DNA from: Pseudomonas sp. FeN3W
GTDB taxonomy: Bacteria; Pseudomonadota; Gammaproteobacteria; Pseudomonadales; Pseudomonadaceae
Direction of reading: 5' to 3'
NCBI GenBank assembly: GCA_030263805.2
Contig: CP136010.1
Location: 4,789,001 to 4,853,000, forward strand
DNA: 64,000 bases
Positions 24,937 through 34,492 of this stretch are shown here, in pieces. Each line of letters begins with the position of its first letter. The first letter of the stretch is position 1. Under the pieces are notes generated by a model, which worked only from the letters and a program-made list of their open reading frames with translations, was not told where the DNA came from and did not search any database. The position numbers and the translations under genes are program-made.

Positions 24937-26607
24937 ATGACCCAGGAAATCGGCGGCTTTGCCGCACTCGGTATTCACTCCGCTGTTCTGGCTGCCATCA
25001 GCGCAGTCGGCTACGAAGAACCATCCCCCATTCAGTCCCAGGCGATCCCGGTGATCCTTGGCGGCCACGACATGATCGGTCAGGCGCAGACCGGTACCGG
25101 CAAGACCGCGGCCTTTGCGCTGCCGATCCTGTCCAAGATCGATCCCGCTCGCAAGGAAGTGCAGGCACTGATCCTCGCGCCGACTCGCGAGCTGGCCCTG
25201 CAGGTCGCCACTGCATTCGAAACCTATTCCAAGCAGATGCCTGGCCTGACCGTCGTCGCGGTCTACGGTGGCGCACCCATGGGCCCGCAGCTCAAGGCCA
25301 TTCGCCAGGGCGCGCAGGTCATCGTTGCGACCCCGGGCCGTCTGGTTGACCACCTGAGCCGCAACAGTGGCCTGCTGTCGACCATCCGCTTCCTGGTACT
25401 CGACGAAGCGGACGAGATGCTCAAGCTGGGCTTTATGGACGACCTCGAAGTGATCTTCGAAGCAATGCCGGAGAGCCGTCAGACTGTTCTGTTCTCCGCT
25501 ACGCTGCCGCACTCCATTCGCGCGATTGCCGAAAAGCACCTGCGTGAGCCGCAGCACATCAAGATCGCTGCCAAGACCCAGACCGTCGCTCGTATCGAGC
25601 AGGCACACCTGATGGTCCATGCCGATCAGAAGATCCAGGCTGTGCTGCGCCTGCTGGAAGTCGAGGATTTCGACGCCCTGATTGCTTTCGTGCGGACCAA
25701 GCAAGCCACGCTGGATCTGGCCGCCGCGCTGGAAGCCAAGGGCTACAAGGCCGCTGCGCTGAACGGCGATATCGCCCAGAACCAGCGTGAGCGCGTTATC
25801 GAATCGCTCAAGGATGGCCGCCTGGACATCGTCGTCGCCACCGACGTCGCCGCCCGTGGCCTCGACGTGGCGCGCATTACCCACGTATTCAACGTCGACA
25901 TGCCCTACGATCCGGAATCCTACGTACACCGCATCGGCCGTACCGGCCGTGCCGGTCGTGAAGGCCGTGCGCTGCTGCTGGTCACCCCGCGTGAGCGTCG
26001 CATGCTGCAGGTTATCGAGCGCGTGACCAACCAGAAGGTCGCTGAAGCCCGTCTGCCGAATGCGCAGCAGGTGTTGGACGCCCGCATCAAGAAACTCACT
26101 AACAGCCTCGCTCCGCTGGTTGCCGATGCCGAAGCCACCCATGGCGAGTTGCTCGACAAGCTGGTCGCCGACATCGGTTGCAGCCCACGTGCTCTGGCCG
26201 CTGCGCTGTTGCGCAAGGCCACCAATGGTCAGGCTCTGACCCTGGCCGAGGTGGAAAGAGAGCAACCGTTGGTTCCGACCAGCAGCCCGCGTGAGCGCAC
26301 CGAGCGTTCGGATCGTCCTGAGCGTAGTGATGATCGCGAGCGTCGCGCTCCGGTCCCGCTGGCCGAAGGCCGCGCCCGCTGCCGTACGCCGCTTGGAGCG
26401 CGTGACGGCATCGCTGCCCGCAACCTGCTCGGCGCCATCCTCAACGAAGGCGGCCTGGCCCGCGAAGCCATCGGCCGCATCCAGGTGCGCGACAGCTTCA
26501 GCCTGGTCGAGCTTCCGGAAGACGGTCTCGAACGCTTGCTTGGCAAACTCAAGGACACCCGCGTCGGTGGCAAGCAGCTCAAGCTGCGTCGCTATCGCGA
26601 GGATTGA
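24937..26607 (+). CDS. deaD: ATP-dependent DEAD-box RNA helicase, DeaD/CsdA type
   Basis: A 556-residue helicase: Q motif YEEPSPIQSQAIP, motif I AQTGTGKT, Ia PTRELALQV, II DEAD in VLDEADEML, III SAT, then VFNVDMPYDPESYVHRIGRTGRAGR (motifs V-VI). The C-terminal extension has a DbpA/CsdA RNA-binding domain (ARNLLGAILNEGGLAREAIGRIQVRDSFSLVEL) after an Arg/Glu/Asp-rich linker. It unwinds structured RNA in ribosome assembly and mRNA decay, particularly in the cold. A large antisense frame opposite it is a codon-usage shadow. It is followed by a strong terminator and appears monocistronic. Confidence 0.95.
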   Translation: MTQEIGGFAALGIHSAVLAAISAVGYEEPSPIQSQAIPVILGGHDMIGQAQTGTGKTAAFALPILSKIDPARKEVQALILAPTRELALQVATAFETYSKQMPGLTVVAVYGGAPMGPQLKAIRQGAQVIVATPGRLVDHLSRNSGLLSTIRFLVLDEADEMLKLGFMDDLEVIFEAMPESRQTVLFSATLPHSIRAIAEKHLREPQHIKIAAKTQTVARIEQAHLMVHADQKIQAVLRLLEVEDFDALIAFVRTKQATLDLAAALEAKGYKAAALNGDIAQNQRERVIESLKDGRLDIVVATDVAARGLDVARITHVFNVDMPYDPESYVHRIGRTGRAGREGRALLLVTPRERRMLQVIERVTNQKVAEARLPNAQQVLDARIKKLTNSLAPLVADAEATHGELLDKLVADIGCSPRALAAALLRKATNGQALTLAEVEREQPLVPTSSPRERTERSDRPERSDDRERRAPVPLAEGRARCRTPLGARDGIAARNLLGAILNEGGLAREAIGRIQVRDSFSLVELPEDGLERLLGKLKDTRVGGKQLKLRRYRED

Positions 26608-26625
26608 TCGGTAGCTGGTTAAACG

Positions 26626-26654
26626 AAAGGCGGGCTTATTAGCCCGCCTTTTTT
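26626..26654 (+). terminator. Rho-independent terminator after the helicase gene
   Basis: AGGCGGGCT and AGCCCGCCT arms, loop TATT, followed by six T. Confidence 0.92.
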
Positions 26655-26864
26655 ATTGCCCAAAGAAAGATCACCTCGGCTCTCGCTTCTCATCGATCAC
26701 GCCGAGGACTGGTTCACTCATCCGCCCTTTGCATTCCGTGTCGTGCTCCGATAAACAAAGCACTCCTTGTCGTCAATCCCGCTCGGGCTGTTCAAACTCT
26801 GAACAACATGCTACAAACGACCGCAATCCGAATGATCTAGCCGCTTGAAAACGAAGGGAAAACC

Positions 26865-27149
26865 ATGACCAAGTCGGAGTTGATCGAGCGAATCGTCACC
26901 CAGCAGGGGCTGCTTTCGTCGAAGGATGTCGAGCTGGCCATCAAGACCATGCTTGAGCAGATGGCTCAGGCGCTGGCCACTGGCGACCGGATCGAGATCC
27001 GCGGCTTTGGTAGCTTTTCCCTGCACTACCGCGCCCCCCGCGTAGGCCGCAATCCCAAGACCGGCCAATCCGTCAGCCTTGACGGAAAATTCGTCCCGCA
27101 TTTCAAGCCAGGGAAGGAGCTGCGGGATCGGGTGAATGACGAGGAATAA
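26865..27149 (+). CDS. ihfB: Integration host factor subunit beta
   Basis: A 94-residue HU/IHF-fold protein: MTKSELIERIV, then the beta-arm GFGSFSLHYRAPRVGRNPKTGQSVSLDGKFVPHFKPGKELRDRV. The Pro-containing arm tip (RNPKTG) and the 94-residue length match IHF-beta rather than HU. It dimerises with IHF-alpha and bends DNA. The ribosome site AAGGGAAAACC lies upstream. In most pseudomonads ihfB follows rpsA; here it stands alone between a helicase and a convergent hypothetical gene, so it could be a second copy. Upstream bases 26656-26864 are relatively AT-rich and should hold its promoter. Confidence 0.92.
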   Translation: MTKSELIERIVTQQGLLSSKDVELAIKTMLEQMAQALATGDRIEIRGFGSFSLHYRAPRVGRNPKTGQSVSLDGKFVPHFKPGKELRDRVNDEE

Positions 27150-27275
27150 ATTTCCTGCAGCGTCGTTAATGTGGATTTATATCTCTGCCGGGCCCATCGC
27201 AGAGCGCCATCTCAAGTATCAAATGCACGAATGCGCTTAAGCTGAGTCGAGCCTCACGGTGTTGAAGGTGAAAGC

Positions 27276-27683
27276 TTAGTGTCGTGCACCCTCGTCCTGC
27301 ATGCTCAGCAGCTGCTTTTCACGGTTCCAGTCGAACGGTTCGTCGTTCTGCTCGGCTTCGTAGCGGCGCTCTTCGAGTTGCTGGAAGACGGCAATCTCGT
27401 CATCCGGCATGAAGTGCAGGCAGTCGCCGCCGAAGTACCACAGTAAATCGCGCGGGACCAGATGGGCGATCTGGGGATAGCGGTGGAAGACCTGGCAGAT
27501 CAGGTCCTGGCCCATGTGGCGCTCTTCCGGGACGTTCTGCAGGTTCATGATCAGCTCGTCGAAGCGCTCGAGGAACAGTGCGTGGCTTTCTTCTGAGAGC
27601 TGTTCGGCCTCGCCCATGGCGAGCAGGATGCCGCGCAGATGGGCCAGCAGGGCCAGGTTGTGATCGTGGTATGGATTGGCCAT
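27276..27683 (-). CDS. PA2817-family conserved protein of unknown function
   Basis: A 135-residue soluble, acidic protein (MANPYHDHNLALLAHLRGILLAMGEAEQLSEE, then PRDLLWYFGGDCLHFMPDDEI). I recognise it as the short conserved pseudomonad family named after PA2817; no catalytic motif is visible and no biochemical role is known to me. It is predicted to be mostly helical, without a signal peptide or TM segment. The gene is monocistronic and convergent with ihfB. Confidence 0.75.
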   Translation of the reverse strand: MANPYHDHNLALLAHLRGILLAMGEAEQLSEESHALFLERFDELIMNLQNVPEERHMGQDLICQVFHRYPQIAHLVPRDLLWYFGGDCLHFMPDDEIAVFQQLEERRYEAEQNDEPFDWNREKQLLSMQDEGARH

Positions 27684-27867
27684 GTGTTCACCTGTGTCGG
27701 TTTTCTGAAAGGCGCGATTATAGGCGTGCGCGCCGGTGAATTGGGGTGTCTGGTTGACTCGCTTATAGCTCGCAGGTTCGGTTTTTCGGATGAGGCGATG
27801 GTTGGCTCGTCGGCTTGCCAGCGCTGAAAAACGGGGTCGTCTATCGCTTTGCCGACAGCGCGACGTA

Positions 27868-28605
27868 CTAGCTTGGCTCGATCTCGCCGGGCTGGGCTGG
27901 AATGCTGATCAAGCTGAGCAGGTAGCCTTCGAAGGTAGTGAACTGGCCGCCAAGCTCGATGCCGTTGCGCCAGTTTGCGGACAGATCGATCAACAAACGC
28001 AGGCGCGCCACGCCTTGACGAGTGGCGTCCAGCACTTCGGCATCCTGGAAGTAGAAACGTTGCTTCACCAGTGGATACAGCGCTTTGAACAGGCTTTCCT
28101 TTAACGAGAAGGTTCGGGTGACCAATTCGGCGCGCTCGTCTTCGTTTAGCTGAGAGTAGCGCTCCAGTTCACGGGGCGTGAGGATTTCGGCGGCCAGGCG
28201 GTCGGCTCGTTCGGGGGCAAGAATGCGCTCGATATCCAGTCCCAGTCCGCTCCATTGCTGACTGGAACCCACCACGACGCCTGCCCAGCCTGCGCCGTGG
28301 GTAATGGAACCAACGATGCCTGCCGGCCATTGCGGTGCGCGGTCTTCACCCACTGGCGGCACGAATGCAGTGCCGGTCAGGCCTCGCAGGGCCTCCCGAG
28401 CGCACAAGCGTCCAGCGAGAAACTCTGCCTGCCGCTTGCTGACGCCTTTCTGTGCGGGAATCTCCCAGCGGCCAAAATCCTCAGGATCGAGCAATGCCGG
28501 GTCGAAGCGTGTGCTCATCAGGCTGACACCCGCCAAGGCTTGCGGTAGCGGCCAGTGGTCGGTGAGTGGCGTGCAGCAGCGTGGGTAGGAAGGCAGATCG
28601 TTCAT
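27868..28605 (-). CDS. 4'-phosphopantetheinyl transferase (EntD/PcpS type)
   Basis: A 245-residue Sfp/EntD-type transferase with GSITHGAGWAGVVV, the Mg-binding GLDIERI (Asp and Glu) near 123-129 and the hallmark FSLKESLFKALYP near 167-179. It moves phosphopantetheine from CoA onto carrier proteins of fatty acid, siderophore or polyketide synthases. Pseudomonads often have this single enzyme for all carriers. The ATG at 28605 gives the family N-terminus; the product is slightly longer than EntD. It stands alone. Confidence 0.92.
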   Translation of the reverse strand: MNDLPSYPRCCTPLTDHWPLPQALAGVSLMSTRFDPALLDPEDFGRWEIPAQKGVSKRQAEFLAGRLCAREALRGLTGTAFVPPVGEDRAPQWPAGIVGSITHGAGWAGVVVGSSQQWSGLGLDIERILAPERADRLAAEILTPRELERYSQLNEDERAELVTRTFSLKESLFKALYPLVKQRFYFQDAEVLDATRQGVARLRLLIDLSANWRNGIELGGQFTTFEGYLLSLISIPAQPGEIEPS

Positions 28606-28935
28606 GGTCGCTATTCTGCCTCAAGGCTGGCGGTGAATGTCATCGCGCTGCGGCGGACGCGCCGTACTTCGCCCCGCGAATTACCCGTTGCTCAGCGCGC
28701 TGTTTCACCGGCATCGGTCCCGTTCCAGGTTGATGCTTGGCATCTGGACTGCTTCCCGCCGTCCCCCGCAGGGAGAGGGTGTGCAAATCAACTGCACGCC
28801 ATCGTCGCTAACGGCCGCAGCTCCGCTTCAGGAAGAATAAACCGTACCAAGGCTATGGTTATTTTTTCACGCACTACTCGCTATGCCTTCTGGGTGCCTG
28901 CTAGGGTTGAGCGCATCACCTGGACGGAGAAAGCG
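28606..28935. other. Intergenic region before pap
   Basis: 330 bases between divergent genes, holding their promoters. A frame reading into pap from upstream has no ribosome site and low-complexity Arg-rich content. I see no RNA gene or repeat here. Confidence 0.4.
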
Positions 28936-30435
28936 ATGTTCGAATCAGCCGAAATTGGTCACTCCATCGACAAGGAGACCTACGATGCGGCGGTGCCAGA
29001 GTTGCGTGAAGCGCTGCTGCAGGCGCAGTACCGGCTCAAGGCCCAGGCGCGGTTCCCGGTGCTGATACTAATCAACGGTATTGAGGGTGCCGGCAAGGGG
29101 GAAACCATCAAGCTGCTCAACGAGTGGATGGATCCGCGGCTGATACGTGTCGACAGCTTCGATGTGCCCAGCGACGAAGAGCTCGCGCATCCACCGGCAT
29201 GGCGTTTCTGGCGACGCCTGCCGCCGAAGGGCCACACCGGGATTTTCTTCGGCAACTGGTACAGCAAGATGCTCGAGGACCGTGTGCACGGGCGCATCGA
29301 TGGTGCCGAGCTGAAACTCGCCACCGCGCGGGCGCAGCGCCTGGAGCGGATGCTCTGTGACGAGGGCGCGCTGATCTTCAAGTTCTGGTTCCATCTGTCC
29401 AAGGAGCGTATGAACGCCCGGCTCGATTCGCTGAAGAATGACCCGCTGCACAGCTGGCGCATCAGCCCGTTGGATTGGCAACAGTCGAAGACTTACGACA
29501 AGTTCGTGCGCCACGGTGAGAAGATCCTGCGGCTCAGCAGCCGGGATTTTGCGCCCTGGTATGTGATCGAGGGTGCGGACGAGCGTTATCGCAGCCTGAC
29601 CGTCGGCCGCATTTTGCTCGAAGGTCTGCAGGCCGCCCTGGCCGCCGCGGAGCAGCCGGGGCAGGCGGCGTCGCAGCCGCATTCGGCGCCGCTGCAGATC
29701 GATCTGGATCATTTGAGCCTGCTGGACAGCCTGGATCTGAGCCAGAAGCTCACCAAGGACGACTACCAGCAGCAGCTCGCCGAGGAGCAGGCGCGGTTGT
29801 CGCAGTTGTTGCGGGATCGCCGTCTGCGCAAGCGGGGCGTGCTGGCGTTGTTCGAGGGTCATGATGCGGCGGGCAAGGGGAGTGCGATTCGTCGCGTGAC
29901 TGGCGCGCTCGACCCGCGGATGTACCGGACCATACAGATCGCCGCGCCCTCCGAGGAAGAGCGCGCGCAGCCCTGGCTTTGGCGCTTCTGGCGCAATGTG
30001 CCGGAGCGCGGCAAGTTCACCATATTCGATCGCTCCTGGTATGGCCGCGTACTGGTCGAGCGGGTGGAAGGTTTCTGCACCCCGGATGAGTGGTTGCGTG
30101 CCTATTCGGAAATCAACGACTTCGAAGAGCAACTGGTCGATGCCGATATCGTGGTGGTGAAGTTCTGGCTGACCATCGACAAGAAAACCCAGCTCAAGCG
30201 TTTCAAGGAGCGTGAGGAGACGGTCTTCAAGCGCTTCAAGATCACCGATGAGGACTGGCGCAACCGCGAGCGCTGGGACGACTACGGACATGCTGTAGCC
30301 GATATGGTCGATCGCACCAGTACCGAAATCGCACCCTGGACGTTGGTGGAGGCCAACGACAAGCGCTTCGCCAGGGTCAAGGTGCTGCGGACGTTGAATG
30401 AAGCGCTGGAGGCGGCGATCGAGAAGGGACGTTAA
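28936..30435 (+). CDS. pap: Polyphosphate:AMP phosphotransferase (class II PPK2, two-domain)
   Basis: A 499-residue protein with two tandem PPK2 domains. The first has Walker A GIEGAGKGE (about 49-57) and the second GHDAAGKGS (about 309-317) with the lid segment RSWYGRVLVERVEGF. Class II PPK2 (PAP) enzymes use polyphosphate to turn AMP into ADP; the C-terminal domain is the catalytic one. The ATG at 28936 follows ACGGAGAA and gives the usual family length. It is cytosolic and monocistronic. The Glu substitution in the first Walker region (GIEG for GHDA) agrees with that domain being catalytically weak. Confidence 0.93.
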   Translation: MFESAEIGHSIDKETYDAAVPELREALLQAQYRLKAQARFPVLILINGIEGAGKGETIKLLNEWMDPRLIRVDSFDVPSDEELAHPPAWRFWRRLPPKGHTGIFFGNWYSKMLEDRVHGRIDGAELKLATARAQRLERMLCDEGALIFKFWFHLSKERMNARLDSLKNDPLHSWRISPLDWQQSKTYDKFVRHGEKILRLSSRDFAPWYVIEGADERYRSLTVGRILLEGLQAALAAAEQPGQAASQPHSAPLQIDLDHLSLLDSLDLSQKLTKDDYQQQLAEEQARLSQLLRDRRLRKRGVLALFEGHDAAGKGSAIRRVTGALDPRMYRTIQIAAPSEEERAQPWLWRFWRNVPERGKFTIFDRSWYGRVLVERVEGFCTPDEWLRAYSEINDFEEQLVDADIVVVKFWLTIDKKTQLKRFKEREETVFKRFKITDEDWRNRERWDDYGHAVADMVDRTSTEIAPWTLVEANDKRFARVKVLRTLNEALEAAIEKGR

Positions 30436-30751
30436 CCGGGGCGGGTTGCCAGGCTGTTGCTTATGGGGTCGACGGTGTCCTGTGACCGGGAAGCCGCCGC
30501 AGGGTTGGTCGCGCGAATCGATCTGCAGCGAGGTTGCCTTGCACCCTATATACGAGCCTGAAAAGCCTACCCAAGCGCGCTATCCGGCCGGCGAGGCGAT
30601 GGCCGTGCATATCCGAGCTGAATGGTCGTCGCCAGTGCTGCGAGGCGCGAACTATGCTCGGGTCACCGTCCACCCCGCGGTCGTGGAACAAACCGTGCGC
30701 GCAGCGCCGTCACAACATCCCCGCGACCGCGCCTAGTCTCCGAGGTATGTC
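30436..30751. other. Intergenic region between pap and the thiolase
   Basis: 316 bases. I see no convincing gene, RNA or repeat; it should contain the thiolase promoter, for which I cannot fix -35/-10 boxes. Confidence 0.35.
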
Positions 30752-31936
<1,185 letters not shown>

Positions 31937-31959
31937 CAGCTTGGTGATACCGTCTTGAG

Positions 31960-31999
31960 ACGGGCCTGCTACGAAGCCGTAGCAAGCCCGTTTTCTTTT
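31960..31999 (+). terminator. Rho-independent terminator after the thiolase
   Basis: Arms ACGGGCCTGCTAC and GTAGCAAGCCCGT (one mismatch), loop of 6, then TTTTCTTTT. Confidence 0.8.
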
Positions 32000-32104
32000 G
32001 GCCCGCGATAAAGCCGAGCCGTGCTATCGAGCCTGATCGGCTGGCCGCACAAGGGCTTGTATCTGACAGGCGTCTGGTAGTTGTCAGATGCATAGCATGG
32101 GCAC

Positions 32105-32144
32105 AAAAAAGCCGCAGAGATCGATTGACTCTGCGGCTTTTTTT
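32105..32144. terminator. Bidirectional terminator at the end of the exopolysaccharide cluster
   Basis: Perfect stem GCCGCAGAG/CTCTGCGGC with A6 before and T7 after, so it acts on both strands, chiefly for leftward wza. Confidence 0.92.
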
Positions 32145-32175
32145 AAGTGATCGTCAGACGATCACGCAGTGCGGC

Positions 32176-33276
32176 TTAGCGGTTGATGTTGTATTCCGCT
32201 GCGGCACCGATGCCAACAACGTTAGCCGACGGCAGCAGCTGGCTGATGAAACGGTTCCAGCGAGTGATGTTGGCCGGACCGACGAACACGACGTCCTGCG
32301 GCTGCAGCGGGAAGTGTTTGGCCAGGGCAAGGGCGGTCGGCGACTCGGCGTTCAGCTGAAAGACCTTGGCCGGCTCGGTCATCATGTCTTCAGCACCGCG
32401 AATCACGTACAGCGCCTCACCATCGGCAGTCTCCTGACGAATGCCGCCTGCGGTGCCGATCGCGTCCATCAGGTTCATGCTGGTGGCTTTGAACGACAGC
32501 GCTTGTGGCAGGTTGACCTCGCCCAGCACGTAGATCTTGCGCTGGTCGTTGTACGGGAGGTGCAGCTGGTCGCCGTCCTTCAGGTAAACCTGGTGCAGCC
32601 ACGAGTCCGGGCGGTTCAGCGAATCCATGTCAAGCATGTACTCACGACCGTCGCGCTTGAGCGTCAGACCGGTGAGGTCCGCGGTTTCGGTATCCACACC
32701 GGCTTGACCGATAGCCTGGGTGATGGTCATCGGAGCGGTGGTCACCGGGACTTCGCCGGCGGTGTCGAATGCACCGGATACGACGACGCGCTGGCTGCCG
32801 AAGCGCAGGATGGATACATCGACCTGCGGACTGTCGATGTAGTTGGTCAGGCGACGCGCAATCAGGGCACGCAGTTCTTCTATGGTCTTGCCCGCGGCTT
32901 CGATGTTGCCGATGTACGGGTAGAACAGGGTGCCATCGGGGCGTACCAGACGACCGTTGGCATCCAGCTGCTGCTGCGGGCCGGACGGCGCGGTCAGCTC
33001 CGGGTGGTCCCAGACGGTAATGTAGAGCAGGTCGTTGGCGCCGATGCGGTAGGCGCCGGGCTTGTAGTTGAGCAGTTCCTGCTTGCTGGAGGTGCCCGCG
33101 TCAGAGGCGAGGTGACCCTTGAGCATTTCGGGGGTGATGCGGATCAGCTGAACGGTGCCGTGCTCGGCTTCGGCGCCTTCCTTGAACTCATCGGGATCGA
33201 GGTATTGGCCGGGAGCGAACGCACAGCCCTGCAATACCAGGGCGGAAGTAAAAGCTAGAGCGATAAATGGTTTCAT
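32176..33276 (-). CDS. wza: Polysaccharide export outer-membrane lipoprotein (Wza-like)
   Basis: A 366-residue lipoprotein with lipobox LVLQGC (Cys18), a Poly_export domain (YRIGANDLLYITVWDHPEL) and SLBB domains (VVVSGAFDTAGEVPV, IYVLGEVNLPQALSF), ending in the amphipathic stretch that forms the outer-membrane helix barrel. It is the exit pore for polymer made by the Wzx/Wzy route and works with the Wzc kinase encoded upstream. The ATG at 33276 has AAGGAT in front; a longer frame from 33312 would spoil the signal peptide. It is the last gene of the cluster but is separated from the others by about 450 bases. Confidence 0.93.
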   Translation of the reverse strand: MKPFIALAFTSALVLQGCAFAPGQYLDPDEFKEGAEAEHGTVQLIRITPEMLKGHLASDAGTSSKQELLNYKPGAYRIGANDLLYITVWDHPELTAPSGPQQQLDANGRLVRPDGTLFYPYIGNIEAAGKTIEELRALIARRLTNYIDSPQVDVSILRFGSQRVVVSGAFDTAGEVPVTTAPMTITQAIGQAGVDTETADLTGLTLKRDGREYMLDMDSLNRPDSWLHQVYLKDGDQLHLPYNDQRKIYVLGEVNLPQALSFKATSMNLMDAIGTAGGIRQETADGEALYVIRGAEDMMTEPAKVFQLNAESPTALALAKHFPLQPQDVVFVGPANITRWNRFISQLLPSANVVGIGAAAEYNINR

Positions 33277-33724
33277 GGGTTGTTCATCCTTGACGGAGTG
33301 GTTGTTGTTCAAAGAGTGAGACGGCTTGATTCACTTTTCTGCCTGAGGCGTTTGAGTATTTTTTTCGCCTTTCCAAGAGGACCGGAGTCATCACTCCACA
33401 CTCCTCAGCGACCAAACTGGATCGGTAGCCAAAGTTTCTCTCCTTCCTGAATTGTTCATCTCCAGCAGCTATCTATTCAGCTACGTAGACGCGTTTTTAT
33501 TTCCCTCCTGGTTGTAAAGTCAGCGGCTGTTTGGTTGGGCAGGTTTAATTCCTAAGTTCTTCACATACGGCTGCTGCGTTACCACCGAGGCGGGATGGCG
33601 CTCATGGTTAGTTAGATGTTGAATTGCCATCCTGTCACGCTCACACAGAAGGGATAGACCGTCTCGATTTCGCTGGGTTCACCGTCGTTCAGTGCAATTG
33701 CGCCCAATTTTTCGATCATTGGGA
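33277..33724 (-). promoter_or_regulatory. 450-base leader/intergenic region upstream of wza
   Basis: No gene is visible on either strand. On the minus strand it contains two good ribosome-site-like runs (AGGAGGGAAA at about 33500 and AAGGAGAGAAA at about 33440) without long frames behind them. I found no JUMPStart/ops element. It probably holds an independent wza promoter or a structured leader. Confidence 0.4.
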
Positions 33725-34492
33725 TTAGCTGTCCTGTTTCGCCGGCTTGGCCTTCTGCACGCGGTAGTTTTTTTCCCGCATGAATGCCGGAACTATGAAC
33801 ATCGCGTCATGTGCGTAGCGCTTAACCAGCCTTTTGGGTTCGGAAAGCATGCGATGCAACCATTCGAGTTTGCAGTTCTGCATCCACACCGGGGCCCGTT
33901 TAATACTGCCGGTAGCAAACGAAATGGATGCGCCGATACAAAAGCCCATACCGGTCCGTTCGTGACTTTCGATGGAACTGGCAAGTATTTCCTGGCGCGG
34001 CGCGCCGACTGCGTAGAGCACTAGTTCGGACGGGTTTTCCCGAACGAACTGCAATGCCCGTTGCACTTCATCCGGACGATTGATGAAGCCCATCGGTGGA
34101 TTGTGGTGATAGAGCGTGATTCCGGGGTAGATCGCGCGCAGTTTGACGCATTCCTCTTCGGTCGCCCCGATCAGGACGATGCGCAGGCGCTCGCGGTCTG
34201 CCCATTCCAGCAGGTCGACGGTAAGGTCGCTGCCCGGAATCACTTCTTCGATCTGTACACCGAGGCGCTGCAGCAGTGGCTGCAGGATTCGGCTGTCGCA
34301 CAGGCGCAGGCGAGCCTTGGCGTAAGCCTCACGCAGTGCAGGGTTATCCTGCAGTTGCGCTAGGTGGTCGACATTGGGGGTCACCACGAACGAGTAGGGC
34401 TGCTTGACCCCCTCGCGAATGCAGTTCAGCAGCGTCGCCTTGCTGCCGGTATAGAAATTCACACCGAACGCGTGGTTAGTCTCGTTAGACAC
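33725..34492 (-). CDS. WecG/TagA/CpsF-family glycosyltransferase (GT26)
   Basis: A 255-residue GT26 enzyme: FVVTPNVDHLAQLQDNPALREAYAKARLRLCDSR with the conserved Asp, IVLIGATEEECVKL, GFINRPDE, LVLYAVGAPRQEILASS and GASISFATGSIKRAP. The C-terminal basic tail (LEWLHRMLSEPKRLVKRY) binds the membrane face. GT26 enzymes add ManNAcA, ManNAc or glucose to undecaprenyl-linked acceptors at the inner leaflet. Its start overlaps the GT2 stop by 8 bases, so they are co-translated. Sugar specificity cannot be read from sequence. Confidence 0.92.
   Translation of the reverse strand: MSNETNHAFGVNFYTGSKATLLNCIREGVKQPYSFVVTPNVDHLAQLQDNPALREAYAKARLRLCDSRILQPLLQRLGVQIEEVIPGSDLTVDLLEWADRERLRIVLIGATEEECVKLRAIYPGITLYHHNPPMGFINRPDEVQRALQFVRENPSELVLYAVGAPRQEILASSIESHERTGMGFCIGASISFATGSIKRAPVWMQNCKLEWLHRMLSEPKRLVKRYAHDAMFIVPAFMREKNYRVQKAKPAKQDS

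Noticed and set aside
24922..26265. 447-codon open frame on the minus strand opposite the DEAD-box helicase
   Set aside because: It has no recognisable domain or ribosome site and mirrors the codon bias of a GC-rich gene with all helicase motifs on the other strand. Similar shadows oppose the SulP, ABC-F, receptor and MacB genes.
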